Positions 11,746-22,816 of a stretch of DNA of 64,000 nucleotides are shown here, one piece after another. The translations under genes and the position numbers were made by a program. The stretch's first letter is position 1; each line of letters opens with the position of its first letter. The notes beneath the pieces were generated by a model. It was given only the letters and a program-made list of their open reading frames with translations. It was not told where the DNA came from and searched no databases. The stretch comes from Glebionis coronaria. Lineage: Eukaryota; Streptophyta; Magnoliopsida; Asterales; Asteraceae. The stretch covers positions 598,111,452-598,175,451 of the forward strand of contig CM046880.1 of the NCBI GenBank assembly GCA_025667525.1, written 5' to 3'.

Positions 11746-12750
11746 GTGATGGCAAAGATCATGAGACAAGAGTATTATTGGCCCACCATGCACCAAGATA
11801 CATGGGAAGAAATCTCCAAGCGTGATGCATGTCAGATACATGAACCGGTTTCAAGGCTTCCGAAGACAAAGTTGACCTCCATCATGTCACCATGGCCTTC
11901 CTATCAATGGGGAATGGACATCCTAGGACCAATCGATGGATCTCCAAGAAATGTGAAGTTTGCAATCGTGGCAATTGATTACTTCACAAAACGGATAAAA
12001 GCAAAGCCCCTTGCGCGAGTTACCAGGAAGGGGGTAAAAAAGCTTGCTTGGCAGAATGTTGTGTGCAGACTCGGACTACCCAGGTTTATTGTGACAGATA
12101 ATGGAAAGCAATTAGTGGAAGGAACGTTAAGGAAATGGTGTGAGAAAAGGGGAATTAAGCGAATGAGCACCGCTATCGCTCATCCGCAAGCCAATGGTTT
12201 AGCTGAAAGGGCCAACAAATCTCTAATGCATGGAGTCAAAGCCCGGTTAGGGAGGAACCTAACAGGATGGGTCGATGAACTCCCTCATATGCTACGGGCC
12301 CATGGGACAATGTTAAAAACAAGTAATGGAGAAACACCATTCAGCTTAACATATGGGAGCGAAGCAGTGATCCCGGCCGAGATGGGAGTCTCATCCGCAA
12401 GAACCCTCTTGATCAATAAAGACAACAATGAGGAAGAGCTCCGGCTAAATCTAGACTTATTGCAGGAGCGGCGAGGGACCGCAGCCATTGAGAAAGCAAA
12501 GTACAAGAAGAAATTTGAACAATATTACAACAAAAGGGTAAAACTTTGCAACTTCAAAGTGGGTGATTGTGTCTACCGACGAAACGAGGCCAACAGGGTT
12601 GAGAAGATTGGCAAGCTTGGTCCCAATTGGGAAAGCCCTTACAAGGTAAAAGAAGCATACCAAAATGGTTCGTACGAGCTCGAGACTATGGATGAACGCG
12701 ATGTACCAAGAACCTGGCATGCAATCAATATCCAAAAATGTTTTATGTAA
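11746..12750 (+). CDS. Integrase of the Tat-like gypsy element (open frame, part of a defective element)
   Basis: The 334-codon frame has an N-terminal zinc-binding region, then the catalytic core with Asp58 (WGMDILGP), Asp118 (IVTDNGKQ) and Glu154 (NGLAERAN). The spacing D-59-D-35-E is normal for gypsy integrases. A C-terminal basic domain follows (GDCVYRRNEAN, LGPNWESPYKV). The HHCC motif is damaged: the first Cys is Arg (SKRDACQ, codon CGT at 11821, one change from TGT). The stop is at 12748-12750. The catalytic triad is intact, but the element lacks a working RT and gag. Integrase would insert element DNA into the chromosome. Confidence 0.85.
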   Translation: MMAKIMRQEYYWPTMHQDTWEEISKRDACQIHEPVSRLPKTKLTSIMSPWPSYQWGMDILGPIDGSPRNVKFAIVAIDYFTKRIKAKPLARVTRKGVKKLAWQNVVCRLGLPRFIVTDNGKQLVEGTLRKWCEKRGIKRMSTAIAHPQANGLAERANKSLMHGVKARLGRNLTGWVDELPHMLRAHGTMLKTSNGETPFSLTYGSEAVIPAEMGVSSARTLLINKDNNEEELRLNLDLLQERRGTAAIEKAKYKKKFEQYYNKRVKLCNFKVGDCVYRRNEANRVEKIGKLGPNWESPYKVKEAYQNGSYELETMDERDVPRTWHAINIQKCFM

Positions 12751-12865
12751 GGAAAGCAATGTAACGAAGAAAACAGTTGAATGAATGAAATTTTCATGTT
12801 GTTTAGGTAACACGATTGTCATTACGTTTGCAATTCTCGGAGTAGCTAACAGAAGGATTACAAAA
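12751..12865 (+). other. Gypsy 3' non-coding region, left part
   Basis: Short AT-rich sequence after the integrase stop, up to the TTGTA target site of the copia insertion. It continues at 19693. No gene is seen. Confidence 0.55.
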
Positions 12866-13371
12866 TTGTATGTTAGTGCAAACATTACGATGTTTAGTCG
12901 ATATAATCTCTTTGTGTTTTGTTGATGACAAACGTATAATTCGCAATACATTATGTAAAATGTTAAGATACTCGTAATCACTCAAGAATACATTTGTATA
13001 CTTCTATCGACACCTCTAAGATCGCATTCGGTTGAATCACTCAAGGTATGAATAAACATGTCATTAACCTAACTAAGTGATCAAGGATTAATATTTTCTT
13101 AAAACTTACTTTTATACAAAGTGACAAAGTAATTTTTAAATAACTTTATTTTTAAGAAAATGTTTTATTAAAAAGAAAAATGGAAATTTTAATTTGGAAT
13201 ATTCCAAAGAATATTCCCTAAGGTATATTCCAAAGAATATTCTTTAATTTAAATTTGGCATATTCCATATGCCAAAGGAATATCTTTTGAGGGTATAAAC
13301 TACCCCAGATGGCATATCCCCACTACAGGACAAATTTGTACGGACTCCAACGTGGAGGTTCCTTAAAGGAA

Positions 13372-13403
13372 CCCGCGGTTCCTTATTGATAAGGAACCGC
13401 GGG
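13372..13403. repeat. Perfect 15-bp inverted repeat (CCCGCGGTTCCTTAT arms, 2-nt centre)
   Basis: The left arm CCCGCGGTTCCTTAT at 13372-13386 is the exact reverse complement of 13389-13403, with only TG between. Imperfect versions recur in the LTR end (14822-14853 and its copies) and in the leader (about 15317-15364 and its copies), so the motif is scattered through the element. Confidence 0.9.
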
Positions 13404-13450
13404 TAGAGATAAGGAACCGCTGGTGGTTTTGACCGTTGCAATGTTGCCCT

Positions 13451-13459
13451 ATAAATAGT
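13451..13459 (+). promoter_or_regulatory. TATA box of the SIRE-like LTR
   Basis: CTATAAATA lies 48 bp after the GC-rich palindrome and about 50 bp before a T/C/A stretch suited to transcription initiation. The 3' partial LTR copies in the array start after this point and lack it. Confidence 0.5.
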
Positions 13460-13929
13460 GGATCACTTCCAGATTTTCTTTCAACCCTTTTTACACAGTT
13501 TCTTTCAAAACCATCTTAGATCCTTGATTAGTTAGTTTTGATTAATCTTGTTTAAGATGTGATTCTGTCCTCAATCTCCTCATCCTCTCAAGTGCAAAGA
13601 GAACAACACTATCATTACCATGATGTGTTGGGTTCACTACATGATGAAGATCTCTCCTTATATAGATCTAAGTTATGTTTTTAGTCTTCCTACTATGTAT
13701 ATGTAGAAGATCCAAATGTTGGGTTCACTTGGATGTGTTTGTATGGGTAGAAGATCCAAGTGATGGGTATCCTTGGATTAGGTGTTAGTTGTGTAGATCC
13801 ATGTTAGTTAATACTTGGATATAGTGTTAGAGTCATAGATCTAAGTGGTAAGTACTTAGATCTATATGGTTTATGTGTTTAGGTCATAAAACACAAGGTT
13901 TGTTATGTTGGGCCATAAAACATAACTGG

Positions 13930-14145
13930 TGGGTAGATTAGGTTGTGTCTTGGTAGTTCTCACTAAACTTTAAAGTGATATGGTTGTGTCTAGGTAGTTC
14001 TCACTAAACTCTAAAGTGACGTGGTTGTGTCTTGTGAGTTCTCACAAAACTATAAAGTGATGTGGTTGTGTCTTATGAGTTCTCACTAAACTTTAAAGTG
14101 ATTAGTAGTTGTGTTGTGTGAAGTTCTCACTTAGCTTCAAAGTGA
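13930..14145 (+). repeat. 54-bp tandem repeat inside the SIRE-like LTR
   Basis: About five degenerate copies share the phrases GTTGTGTCTTG, AGTTCTCACTAAACT and AAAGTGATGTGG. The array lies only in the 5' LTR, upstream of the part retained in the tandem units. Confidence 0.8.
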
Positions 14146-14420
14146 AGAGTCGTGAAGATTGGTTCTAGCTTTCGATTAGAACTCGACATCTAGCCTTGTG
14201 TCGTTAAATGGTGAAGTGGGCAACGCTGTGTAGATTGGTCCTACCTAACATTAGGACTCGACATCTAGCTTAGTGTCGTAAATGTGTAAGCGACGTGTAT
14301 GGTTTTCTCCGCCTTGAAAGGAGTTTTGTTGACTAGTGAAGTAACTCTCGAGTAAGGTGTACTCGAGGAGTGGAGTAGGGCGAAGAGGAGCTTCGTGACT
14401 GAACCACAATAAATCATCGT

Positions 14421-17400
14421 GTCGGTACTTTCCTTTACATTTATGTCTTTACTATTATAGATGTATTTATATGTTGTGTGTTGTGTGCATCTCATAATCT
14501 AAACATCTAAGTTACGGAAAAGCTAAGGCTTAGTACGTGTGTGCTTCGTGTTTAGATTATGGTCAAGTGTATATCACTTAGTCTAAACATCCTAGTTGCG
14601 GAAAAGCTTATGCTTAGTACGTGTGTGCTTAGTGTTTAGACTATTGCTTGATGTACTCTTTATTTGATGTGTTTGTGTGTTTACTTACTTGTAGTATTTA
14701 TCTTTCAATAAAACACATCTTATATCTAGTCAAGCTTGATTGAGAATTTGATACAAAGGATTGTCAAAGTTTAACATGTAACAAAAGGTTAAGTTCACTG
14801 TTGGCGGTTCTCTAAATGGACCGGCGGTTCTTTATTGATAAAGAACCACGGGTACACATAAGGAACCGCACACAGTAGATTAAGCCGAAATGTTTTGAAA
14901 ACTAACTAGAAACTATTCAATCCCCCCTTCTAGTTTCTACAATTGGTATCAGAGCGAGGTTACTCAAGATCTTTGAAGTATATTGTGCTTTAAAGCTTGG
15001 ATCGATCTTTGCTCTAGTTTTTCAAAACAAACGGTTTTTAAAAATTAAAACGATCGTTGTATCAAATTTCCTATGAAGAGTGATTACATATGAAATGCGT
15101 TTTGTTGTTTCATTCGTACTAGTTTGGTGTTAAATAAACTTTAGGAAATAGCTTGATTTTAAATCTTTTCTTGTTTGGAAGTATAAAAATCTTTTGTGTC
15201 ATAATTAACTCTAATATATGAGTTCTGTGTGTCTAAAATAATTTTTTAGAGTCTTAAGTACTTCAAAATTGTTTCTAAATGATTTTTGTCAAAAACTCAT
15301 TTTTTGTCCTCTGACCGCGGAACTTTATTGTTCCCCGCGGATCCTTATCAATAAGGAACCGCAGTCAGTCTGACTCAGATTTTTGCAAACTTTGAAAAAT
15401 CATATAAAATCAACCGTAAGTCCGTAGAAGTCGTGCCACCCGGCGTTTCGAACGTAATTAAGATCTCTTTCTATTAAGTTTAAAATTTAAATGTTTTATA
15501 AGTTATATACTTTGTCTAAAGTATTGAGTCTCAGTTTGTCGTAAAACTTGTGTTTTGCTATTTTCTATTAAGTTGGACATCTATTGTTGGTGTATCTTCG
15601 AAAATTGATATATTTACAAAGTGTTAAACTTAATTAAATTTTTGAAATGAGTCGAAAACCTTTTCAAATAAAATCAAGCTATGCATACTTTGGTGTATCT
15701 AACACTCAAAACAAAGACGAATGCTTTTGTGCTCTTTCTTTTGTTCTTGGACATTCTTAAGTGATCATTACTATTGGTAGTAGTGTTACTTAGTTGTCTA
15801 TTTATGTGTGCATTGCATATAGGATTAACATATCTTGGTTTACAAATGTTACATAAACATCTTGTACACCTCGGCATGTTCTTTAACACTTTTAGGTTTG
15901 AAAGCTTTGGGAGCTTGTCAAATCTTATGACGTGGGTCGTCTTACTCGATCATTGTGATATTAGTTCAAGTAGATTAATGTCTCACTATAAAACATGAAA
16001 CATCATGTCGGTACTTTCCTTTACATTTATGCCTTTACTATTATAGATGTATTTATATGTTGTGTGTTGTGTGCCTCTCATAATCTAAACATCTAAGTTA
16101 CGGAAAAGCTAAGGCTTAGTACCTGTGTGCTTCGTGTTTAGATTATGGTCAAGTGTATATCACTTAGTCTAAACATCCTAGTTGCGGAAAAGCTTATGCT
16201 TAGTACGTGTGTGCTTAGTGTTTAGACTATTGCTTGATGTACTCTTTATTTGATGTGTTTGTGTGTTTACTTACTTGAAGTATTTATCTTTCAATCAAAC
16301 ACATATTATATCTAGTCAAGCTTGATTGAGAATTTGATACAAAGGATTGTCAAAGTTTAACATGTAACAAAAGGTTAAGTTCACTGTTGGCGGTTCTCTA
16401 AATGGACCGGCGGTTCTTTATTGATAAAGAACCGCGGGTACACATAAGGAACCGCACATAGTGGATTAAGCCGAAATGTTTTGAAAACTAACTAGAAACT
16501 ATTCAATCCCCCCTTCTAGTTTCTACAATTGGTATCAGAGCGAGGTTACTCAAGATCTTTGAAGTAAATTGTGCTTTAAAGCTTGGATCGATCTTTGCTC
16601 TAGTTTTTCAAAACAAACGGTTTTAAAAAATTAAAACGATAGTTGTATCAAATTTCCTATGAAGAATGATTACATATGAAATGTGTTTTGTTGTTTCATT
16701 CGTACTAGTTTTGGTGTTAAATAAACTTTGGGAAATAGCTTGATTTTAAATATTTTCTTGTTTGGAAGTATAAAAATCTTTTGTGTCATAATTAATTCTA
16801 ATATATGAGTTCTGTGTGTCTAAAATGATTTTTTAGAGTCTTAAGTCCTTCCAAATTGTTTCTAAATGATTTTGGTCAAAAACTCATTTTTTGTCCTCTG
16901 ACCGCGGAACTTTATTGTTCCCCGCGGATCCTTATCAATAAGGAACCGCAGTCAGTCTGACTCAGATTTTTGCAAACTTTGAAAAATCATATAAAATCAA
17001 CCGTAAGTCCGTAGAAGTCGTGCCACCCGGCGTTTCGTAACATCTCTTTCTATTAAGTTTAAAATTTAAATGTTTTATAAGTTATATACTTTGTCTAAAG
17101 TATTGAGTCTCGGTTAAAACTTGTGTTTTGCTATTTTTTATTAAGTTGGACATCTATTGTTGGTGTATCTTTGAAAATTGATATATTTACAAAGTGTTAA
17201 ACTTAATTAAAATTTTGAAATGAGTCGAAAATCTTTTTCAAATAAAATCAAGCTATGCATACTTTGGTGTATCTAACACTCAAAACAAAGACGAATGCTT
17301 TTGTGCTCTTTCTTTTGTTCTTGGACATTCTTAAGTGATCATTACTATTGGTAGTAGTGTTACTTAGTTGTCTATTTATGTGTGCATTGCATATAGGATT

Positions 17401-19687
17401 AACATATCTTGGTTTACAAATGTTACATAAACATCTTGTACACCTCGGCATGTTCTTTAACACTTTTAGGTTTGAAAGCTTTGGGAGCTTGTCAAATCTT
17501 ATGACGTGGGTCGTCTTACTCGATCATTGTGTTATTAGTTCAAGTAGATTAATGTCTCACTATAAAACATGAAACATCATGTCAGTACTTTCCTTTACAT
17601 TTATGTCTTTACTATTATAGATGTATTTATATGTTGTGTGTTGTGTGCATCTCATAATCTAAATATCTAAGTTACGGAAAAGCTAAGGCTTAGTACGTGT
17701 GTGCTTCGTGTTTAGATTATGGTCAAGTGTATATCACTTAGTCTAAACATCCTAGTTGCGGAAAAGCTTATGCTTAGTACGTGTGTGCTTAGTGTTCAGA
17801 CTATTGCTTGATGTACTATTTATTTGATGTGTTTGTGTGTTTACTTACTTGTAGTATTTATCTTTCAATCAAAAACATCTTATATCTAGTCAAGCTTGAT
17901 TGAGAATTTGATACAAAGGATTGTCAAAGTTTAACATGTAGCAAAAGGTTAAGTTCACTGTTGGCGGTTCTCTAAATGGACCGGCGGTTCTTTATTGATA
18001 AAGAATCGCGGGTACACATAAGGAACCGCACACAGTGGATTAAGCCGAAATGTTTTGAAAACTAACTAGAAACTATTCAATCCCCCTTCTAGTTTCTACA
18101 ATTGGTATCAGATCGAGGTTACTCAATATCTTTGAAGTATATTGTGCTTTAAAGCTTGGATCGATCTTTGCTCTAGTTTTTCAAAACAAACGGTTTTAAA
18201 AAGTTAAAACGATCGTTGTATCAAATTTCCTATGAAGAATGATTACATATGAAATGTGTTTGTTGTTTCATTCGTACTAGTTTTGGTGTTAAATAAACTT
18301 TGGGAAATAGCTTGATTTTAAATCTTTTCTTGTTTGGAAGTATAAAAATCTTTTGTGTCATAATTAACTCTAATATATGAGTTATGTGTGTCTAAAATGA
18401 TTTTTTAGAGTCTTTAGTCCTTCCAAATTGTTTCTAAATGATTTTGGTCAAAAACTCATTTTTTGTCCTCTGACCACGGAACTTTATTGTTCCCTGCGGA
18501 TCCTTAGCAATAAGGAACCGCAGTTAGTCTGACTCAGATTTTTGCAAACTTTGAAAAATCATATAAAATCAACCGTAAGTCCGTAGAAGTCGTTCCACCC
18601 AGCGTTTCGAACGTAATTAAGATCTCTTTCTATTAAGTTTAAAATTTAAATGTTTTATAAGTTATATAATTTGTCCAAAGTATTGAGTCTTGGTTTGTCG
18701 TAAAACTTGTGTTTTGCTATTTTCTATTAAGTTGGACATCTATTGTTGGTGTATCTTTGAAAATTGATATATTTACAAAGTGTTAAACTTAATTAAAATT
18801 TTGAAATGAGTCGAAAACCTTTTTCAAATAAAATCAAGCTATGCATACTTTGGTGTATCTAACACTCAAAACAAAGACGAATGCTTTTGTGCTATTTCTT
18901 TTGTTCTTGGACATTCTTAAGTGATCATTACTATTGGTAGTAATGTTACTTAGTTGTCTATTTATGTGTGCATTGCATATAGGATTAACATATCTTGGTT
19001 TACAAGTGTTACATAAACATCTTGTACACCTCGGCATGTTCTTTAACACTTTTAGGTTTGAAAGCTTTGGGAGCTTGTCAAATCTTATGACGTGGGTCGT
19101 CTTACTCGATCATTGTGTTATTAGTTCAAGTAGATTAATGTCTCACTATAAAACATGAAACATCCTGTCGGTACTTTCCTTTACATTTATGTCTTTACTA
19201 TTATAGATGTATTTATATGTTGTGTGGTGTGTGCATCTCATAATCTAAACATCTAAGTTACAGAAAAGCTAAGGCTTAGTACGTGTGTGCTTCGTGTTTA
19301 GATTATGGTCAAGTGTACATCACTTAGTCTAAACATCCTAGTTGCGGAAAAGCTTATGCTTAGTACGTGTGTGCTTAGTGTTTAGACTATTGCTTGATGT
19401 ACTCTTTATTTGATGTGTTTGTGTGTTTACTTACTTGTAGTATTTATCTTTCAATCAAACACATCTTATATCTAGTTAAGCTTGATTGAGAATTTGATAC
19501 AAAGGATTGTCAAAGTTTAACATGTAACAAAAGGTTAAGTTCACTGTTGGCGGTTCTCTAAATGGACCGGCGGTTCTTTATTGATAAAGAACCGCGGGTA
19601 CACATAAGGAACCGCACACAGTGGATTAAGCCAAAATATTTTGAAAACTAACTAGAAACTATTCAACCCCCCCTTCTAGTTTCTACA
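14421..19687 (+). repeat. Tandem array: 3.3 copies of a 1.58-kb unit (521-bp LTR end + 1.06-kb leader)
   Basis: Unit starts (GTCGGTACTT or its variant GTCAGTACTT) are at 14421, 16007, 17581 and 19167. LTR-end/leader joints are at 14941, 16527 and 18100, and the array stops at an LTR end at 19687. All leader-to-LTR joints share the same sequence (AAAACATGAAACATC followed by the LTR interior), so they trace to one deletion event that was later multiplied. The open frames repeated in each unit (15774-15998 + and 15674-15889 -, with copies) are passengers with no known domain. Confidence 0.9.
14944..14955 (+). other. Primer-binding site, first copy
   Basis: TGGTATCAGAGC, the usual plant initiator-Met tRNA complement, two bases after the LTR end at 14941. 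It recurs at 16530-16541 unchanged and at 18103-18114 as TGGTATCAGATC. Confidence 0.85.
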
Positions 19688-19692
19688 TTGTA

Positions 19693-20150
19693 AAAAACTC
19701 TAAGTGTTGGATGCGCCCGAGAGGCAATCCGGAGGACAAATTAAAAGCGGCCATGTGCCGATGTCCTCCCATACATAAACTATAAAAGAAAAACACTCTT
19801 AATGTTGGATACGCCCGAGAGGCAATCCGGAGGACAAATTAAAAGAGGCCATGTGTCGATGTCCTCCCGCACATGAATAATAAAAGAAGAACACTAAGTG
19901 TTGGATGCGCCCGAAAGGCAATCCGGAGGACAAATCAAAAGCGACCATGTGCCGATGTCCTCCCATGTGAATAATGAAAAACACTCATAAGTGTCTGAAT
20001 GTTTCATAAAAGAGATAAGCATTATCACATGACTTAACCTTTCGGTTCAATATCGAAGAATAGAGTACAAAAACTTGTCTAAACACAAAAATAAATTGGA
20101 CGCATGAACATAGAGGAATACATGCAATATATTTCAAAGGAGCTTTGGTC
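19693..20150 (+). repeat. Gypsy 3' region with three tandem copies of a ~90-bp repeat
   Basis: After the copia TSD the gypsy 3' region resumes. Three copies start at about 19704, 19803 and 19898. Each contains TTGGATGCGCCCGA, AGGCAATCCGGAGGACAAAT and CCATGTGCCGATGTCCTCCC, where GGAGGACA and TGTCCTCC can pair. Such arrays between integrase and 3' LTR are usual in Tat elements. About 170 bp of plain AT-rich sequence follows (19980-20150), and its end is not defined. Confidence 0.75.
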
Positions 20151-20214
20151 TTTTTGGCTCACAAATACCCCCTCACGGGAATTGATAAATCCAACCTTAC
20201 ATACTGTATTATTT

Positions 20215-22230
20215 ACTATGGTACCCATAAATTTACCAAAATAGTTCTTTTCTAACAAAAATCATTAATCGAGTACAATAGATATTGACAATTAGTATGT
20301 AAATTTTATACACGTAATATTTCTCCACATATTCTATAAACATGTATTTTAATATTTTAAATAATTAAAAGCATGTACTTTTGAGCTAAGAAATATGTAA
20401 ACATAAACTTAACTAATGATGCACCAAACATGATTTGCTGTTACCCGTATAAAAGATACGGTGGGTTTTAATGAAATACATGCAAAGAAACCAAATTCAA
20501 AGACGAGAATGTCTAGACTGCGTCATTTTAAGAAAACAATTTTCAAAGAATAGAATGTGTTATACTCGCACAACATTCATGAATCATACATAACTTCATG
20601 ACCTGTGTAGTTGTTGGTTAAATGGGCTTTTTATACGACACGGACCTTTGAAATGGACTGTTTAGTAGGCTTGCTTAATTACATTCAAATTTTAAGCCCA
20701 ATAGGCTAATAGTGTGTATCCATTGACATCAAAAACTTCTTTTCGAATTCTTAAGTAAGAAAGATAAAGAAATGTTTTCATAGGTTGCATAACACATTAA
20801 TTAACGTGATATAGAGCTATATTAATTGTTACTCTATTGTTCGATAAAACAGAATGTGAGTATGTATTTAAATCTAAACGGTCCAACTAACTCTCTTTAT
20901 ATCGTATTTGCAAATTCAAATACTGAATGAACACTTTATCATGAGTGAAAAATACAGATTGTACGTTGCCGAAATGATTATGTATTTATCAACGCACAAG
21001 TGTATGTCGCTTTCTTATATGGTTACTCTAGCTTAGGAAAGCGTTTTACGAGCATCGAAAATGCTCCCCACGTTTTTCAAGAAATGCGCTGATAAAGCAC
21101 TCAATGAATAATGTTAGAGTGGTGATTTGGACATTCATCTTATTTATTTGCATACTCAAATTATATGTATTTTGACATTTTTATCCCTACATCATTTGAT
21201 TGTATGTGCATGTATGAATGGTATAATAGTCATGAAATACTTTGGAGTGTGCCAATAATTTTATATAGTGTGCAAATCATCACCCATAATGTTAAGAGAA
21301 ATGATTGAGATTAGTAAGGCTGGTAGGAGTGGTAAGAAACTCACTCACCTTCATGTCAGTGTCACATCAGCTTTTCTACAACTCACTCAAACTCCTCACA
21401 GGAGGTAATGACACTTACTCAAACTCACTACAACTCACTTTTCATATCTATTTTTTAATTATTTAAACAAATCTCACTCATAAAAAACACCCAATAATAA
21501 ACCTAACAAAAAAATAAAATCAACCAGACCCACAAAAATAAACTCACCCTCAGTGAGCTTGCCCCTATTTTTTTTCCTCGGTGCTACTAAGTCACGTGCG
21601 AGTTTATAGGGGAGAAATGAGAGTGGCTCGTTATTTTGGACAACTAGCTCGTAACAATTATACCATTCCCGCCAGCCTAAAAGTATAAAAGTATGCTTAG
21701 TTAAGAGAAATGGTTGAGATTACTTAAGTGCCGGTATTTATTTAGTTGCAAACAACTTTTATACATCTGAATAATCTTTTTTCAAACAAGCATGTTTTTA
21801 GTTATCTAAAACAAATTTTTTTTTTTTTTTTTTTTAGAACGGTGAGTTAATAGTTAGTGATTCGAGCTTATAGTGACATCCAATTGGGCAGTATGCAAGC
21901 CTCGAACCTTCTCCTTAGGGATAAACCCCACTCCTGCTTCTGTTTAATTCGAGCCCCTGAAGGTCGTTAGTGAGACTCGAACTTGAGACCTCTCCAACAA
22001 TACCTCTCCAAAGGTACCTAAAACATAGATATTGAGATTTATAAAACATAACATTTAGATCGCTAACATATAAAATAATATTTAAATTAATCTAACCTAT
22101 GAAACACATCATTTGTTACTTTGTTTTTTAATAAAAATATTTTAAGTCAACTAATATTATTTGAAAATAAAATAAAAAAATTAAATACGCATTCTTATAA
22201 GTTTTAGTGATTCAAAATTAAATTTTTTTT
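20215..22230. repeat. Dispersed duplicate, copy 1 (also at 48530-50190)
   Basis: Blocks at 20215-20300, 20575-20700, 20840-20960 and 22010-22230 match 48540-49110, 49255-49430, 49815-49950 and 49985-50190 in the same order and orientation. Shared phrases include TGGGCTTTTTATA, TTTAAGCCCAATAGGCTAAT and GAGTATGTATTTAAATCT. Copy 1 has about 1 kb of extra sequence between its last two blocks, including a MITE. No coding sequence was found. Confidence 0.75.
21315..21680. mobile_element. Tourist-like (PIF/Harbinger type) MITE, copy A
   Basis: A 360-bp element (21318-21677) has ends GGCTGGTAGGAGTGGTA and the complement of TACCATTCCCGCCAGCC, flanked by TAA on both sides (21315-21317 and 21678-21680). 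The 3-bp TAA/TTA target and the TIR start fit PIF/Harbinger. A relative lies at 50609-50980. It is non-coding. Confidence 0.8.
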
Positions 22231-22800
22231 TGTAAAGCAAGACTTAAAGTGAGAACTTTTTAAAAAAAATATTACCTTAATAAAAAATATTTATTTTATT
22301 TATTTCCATTTTATTAAATATGTTTAATTAAAAAACTTTAAGTACTTCCGTATTTGGCATAATAAGTAATAAATTAGTTTTCTTCAAAAAAGTTTAACCA
22401 AACCATTTTATAAATCCGTTTTATATGGAATACTCACTATTGATTTCAGAAACATTTTTATATGGAATACTCGCTATAACAAAGGTAACTTTTTTACTTT
22501 TTATTCAGATGTGGGATTTAGTGGTGTTCATTTGTTGCGTATGCAAAAAGGTTAGTTAGATCACCAGGTTTGGGTTTATTTTTTTGGGTAGCTCAATTGG
22601 CTGCAAACTTTGTTACCTTTTTGTGTATAGATAATGTATTGTGGGGCTCGAGAAAACCAAATAAGCCATAAGATGGAGGGAATTCAAAAAAAAAAATGGA
22701 AAAATGGCTATATAAGCCGAAACAAACACCCCTTTCCCGTTTAGATAAGTTTGGGTGTATTAGCTTATCTAGGGGATAGACATAAATAGGTTTGTAGTTT
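21681..22800. other. AT-rich spacer with an anonymous repeat
   Basis: No gene is seen. A poly-T tract at about 21818 precedes an anonymous segment of ordinary base composition (21838-22020) that reads like an old interspersed repeat. The rest is AT-rich and partly shared with the 50-kb region. Confidence 0.5.
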
Positions 22801-22816
22801 CCCTTTTTTTTCTCAT

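Larger units (their letters stand above)
12871..14941 (+). repeat. Complete 5' LTR of the SIRE-like element
   Basis: It is 2,071 bp with TG at 12871 and CA at 14940-14941, followed by the primer site. It carries a TATA box (13451-13459, CTATAAATA), a perfect GC-rich palindrome (13372-13403), about five copies of a 54-bp direct repeat (13930-14145), a pair of about 100-bp repeats around the phrase CTCGACATCTAGC (14160-14285), and a pair of about 75-bp repeats around GCTTAGTACGTGTGTGCTT (14500-14645). Confidence 0.85.
12866..19692 (+). mobile_element. SIRE-like copia derivative reduced to LTR plus a 1.58-kb LTR-end/leader tandem array
   Basis: The element is bounded by a TTGTA duplication (12866-12870 and 19688-19692). 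It starts TGTTAGTGCA at 12871 and ends TTTCTACA at 19687. Its structure is a full 5' LTR (12871-14941), leader, LTR-end, leader, LTR-end, leader, LTR-end. There is no gag or pol. The block from about 14421 to 16006 recurs at 16007-17580 and 17581-19166, with a last half unit at 19167-19687; the periods are 1586, 1574 and 1586 bp. Each leader begins with a Met-type primer site. The phrase TGTTGATGACAAAC near the LTR start and the 2-kb LTR fit SIRE/Maximus copia elements, an assignment from memory of the family. Confidence 0.85.
1..20150 (+). mobile_element. Degenerate Tat-like Ty3/gypsy LTR retrotransposon, split by two nested insertions
   Basis: The element is read in three blocks: about 1-2430, 9816-12870 and 19693 to about 20150. 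The gaps are two later LTR elements, each flanked by its own TSD (CACTC and TTGTA). Joining the blocks gives the gypsy order LTR, primer site, gag, protease, RT, RNase H, second RNase H, integrase, 3' repeats. The second RNase H, the long gag and the 3' tandem repeats fit the Tat lineage. Stops, frameshifts and a deletion that removes the RT catalytic box make it non-autonomous. The left LTR runs off the window start. I could not find a matching 3' LTR near 20 kb, so the right end is approximate and may be truncated. Confidence 0.8.

Noticed and set aside
15674..19158. Short ORFs conserved three times on both strands
   Set aside because: Copies arise because they lie in the tandem unit of the SIRE-like element. 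There is no domain and the two strands overlap each other.
19704..19985. Three regularly spaced repeats resembling a CRISPR array
   Set aside because: The repeats are about 90 bp, nearly contiguous and imperfect, in a plant retrotransposon 3' region.
20000..20200. 3' LTR of the Tat-like element expected here
   Set aside because: No sequence matching 1-591 could be found by reading. The element may be truncated, so no LTR was called.
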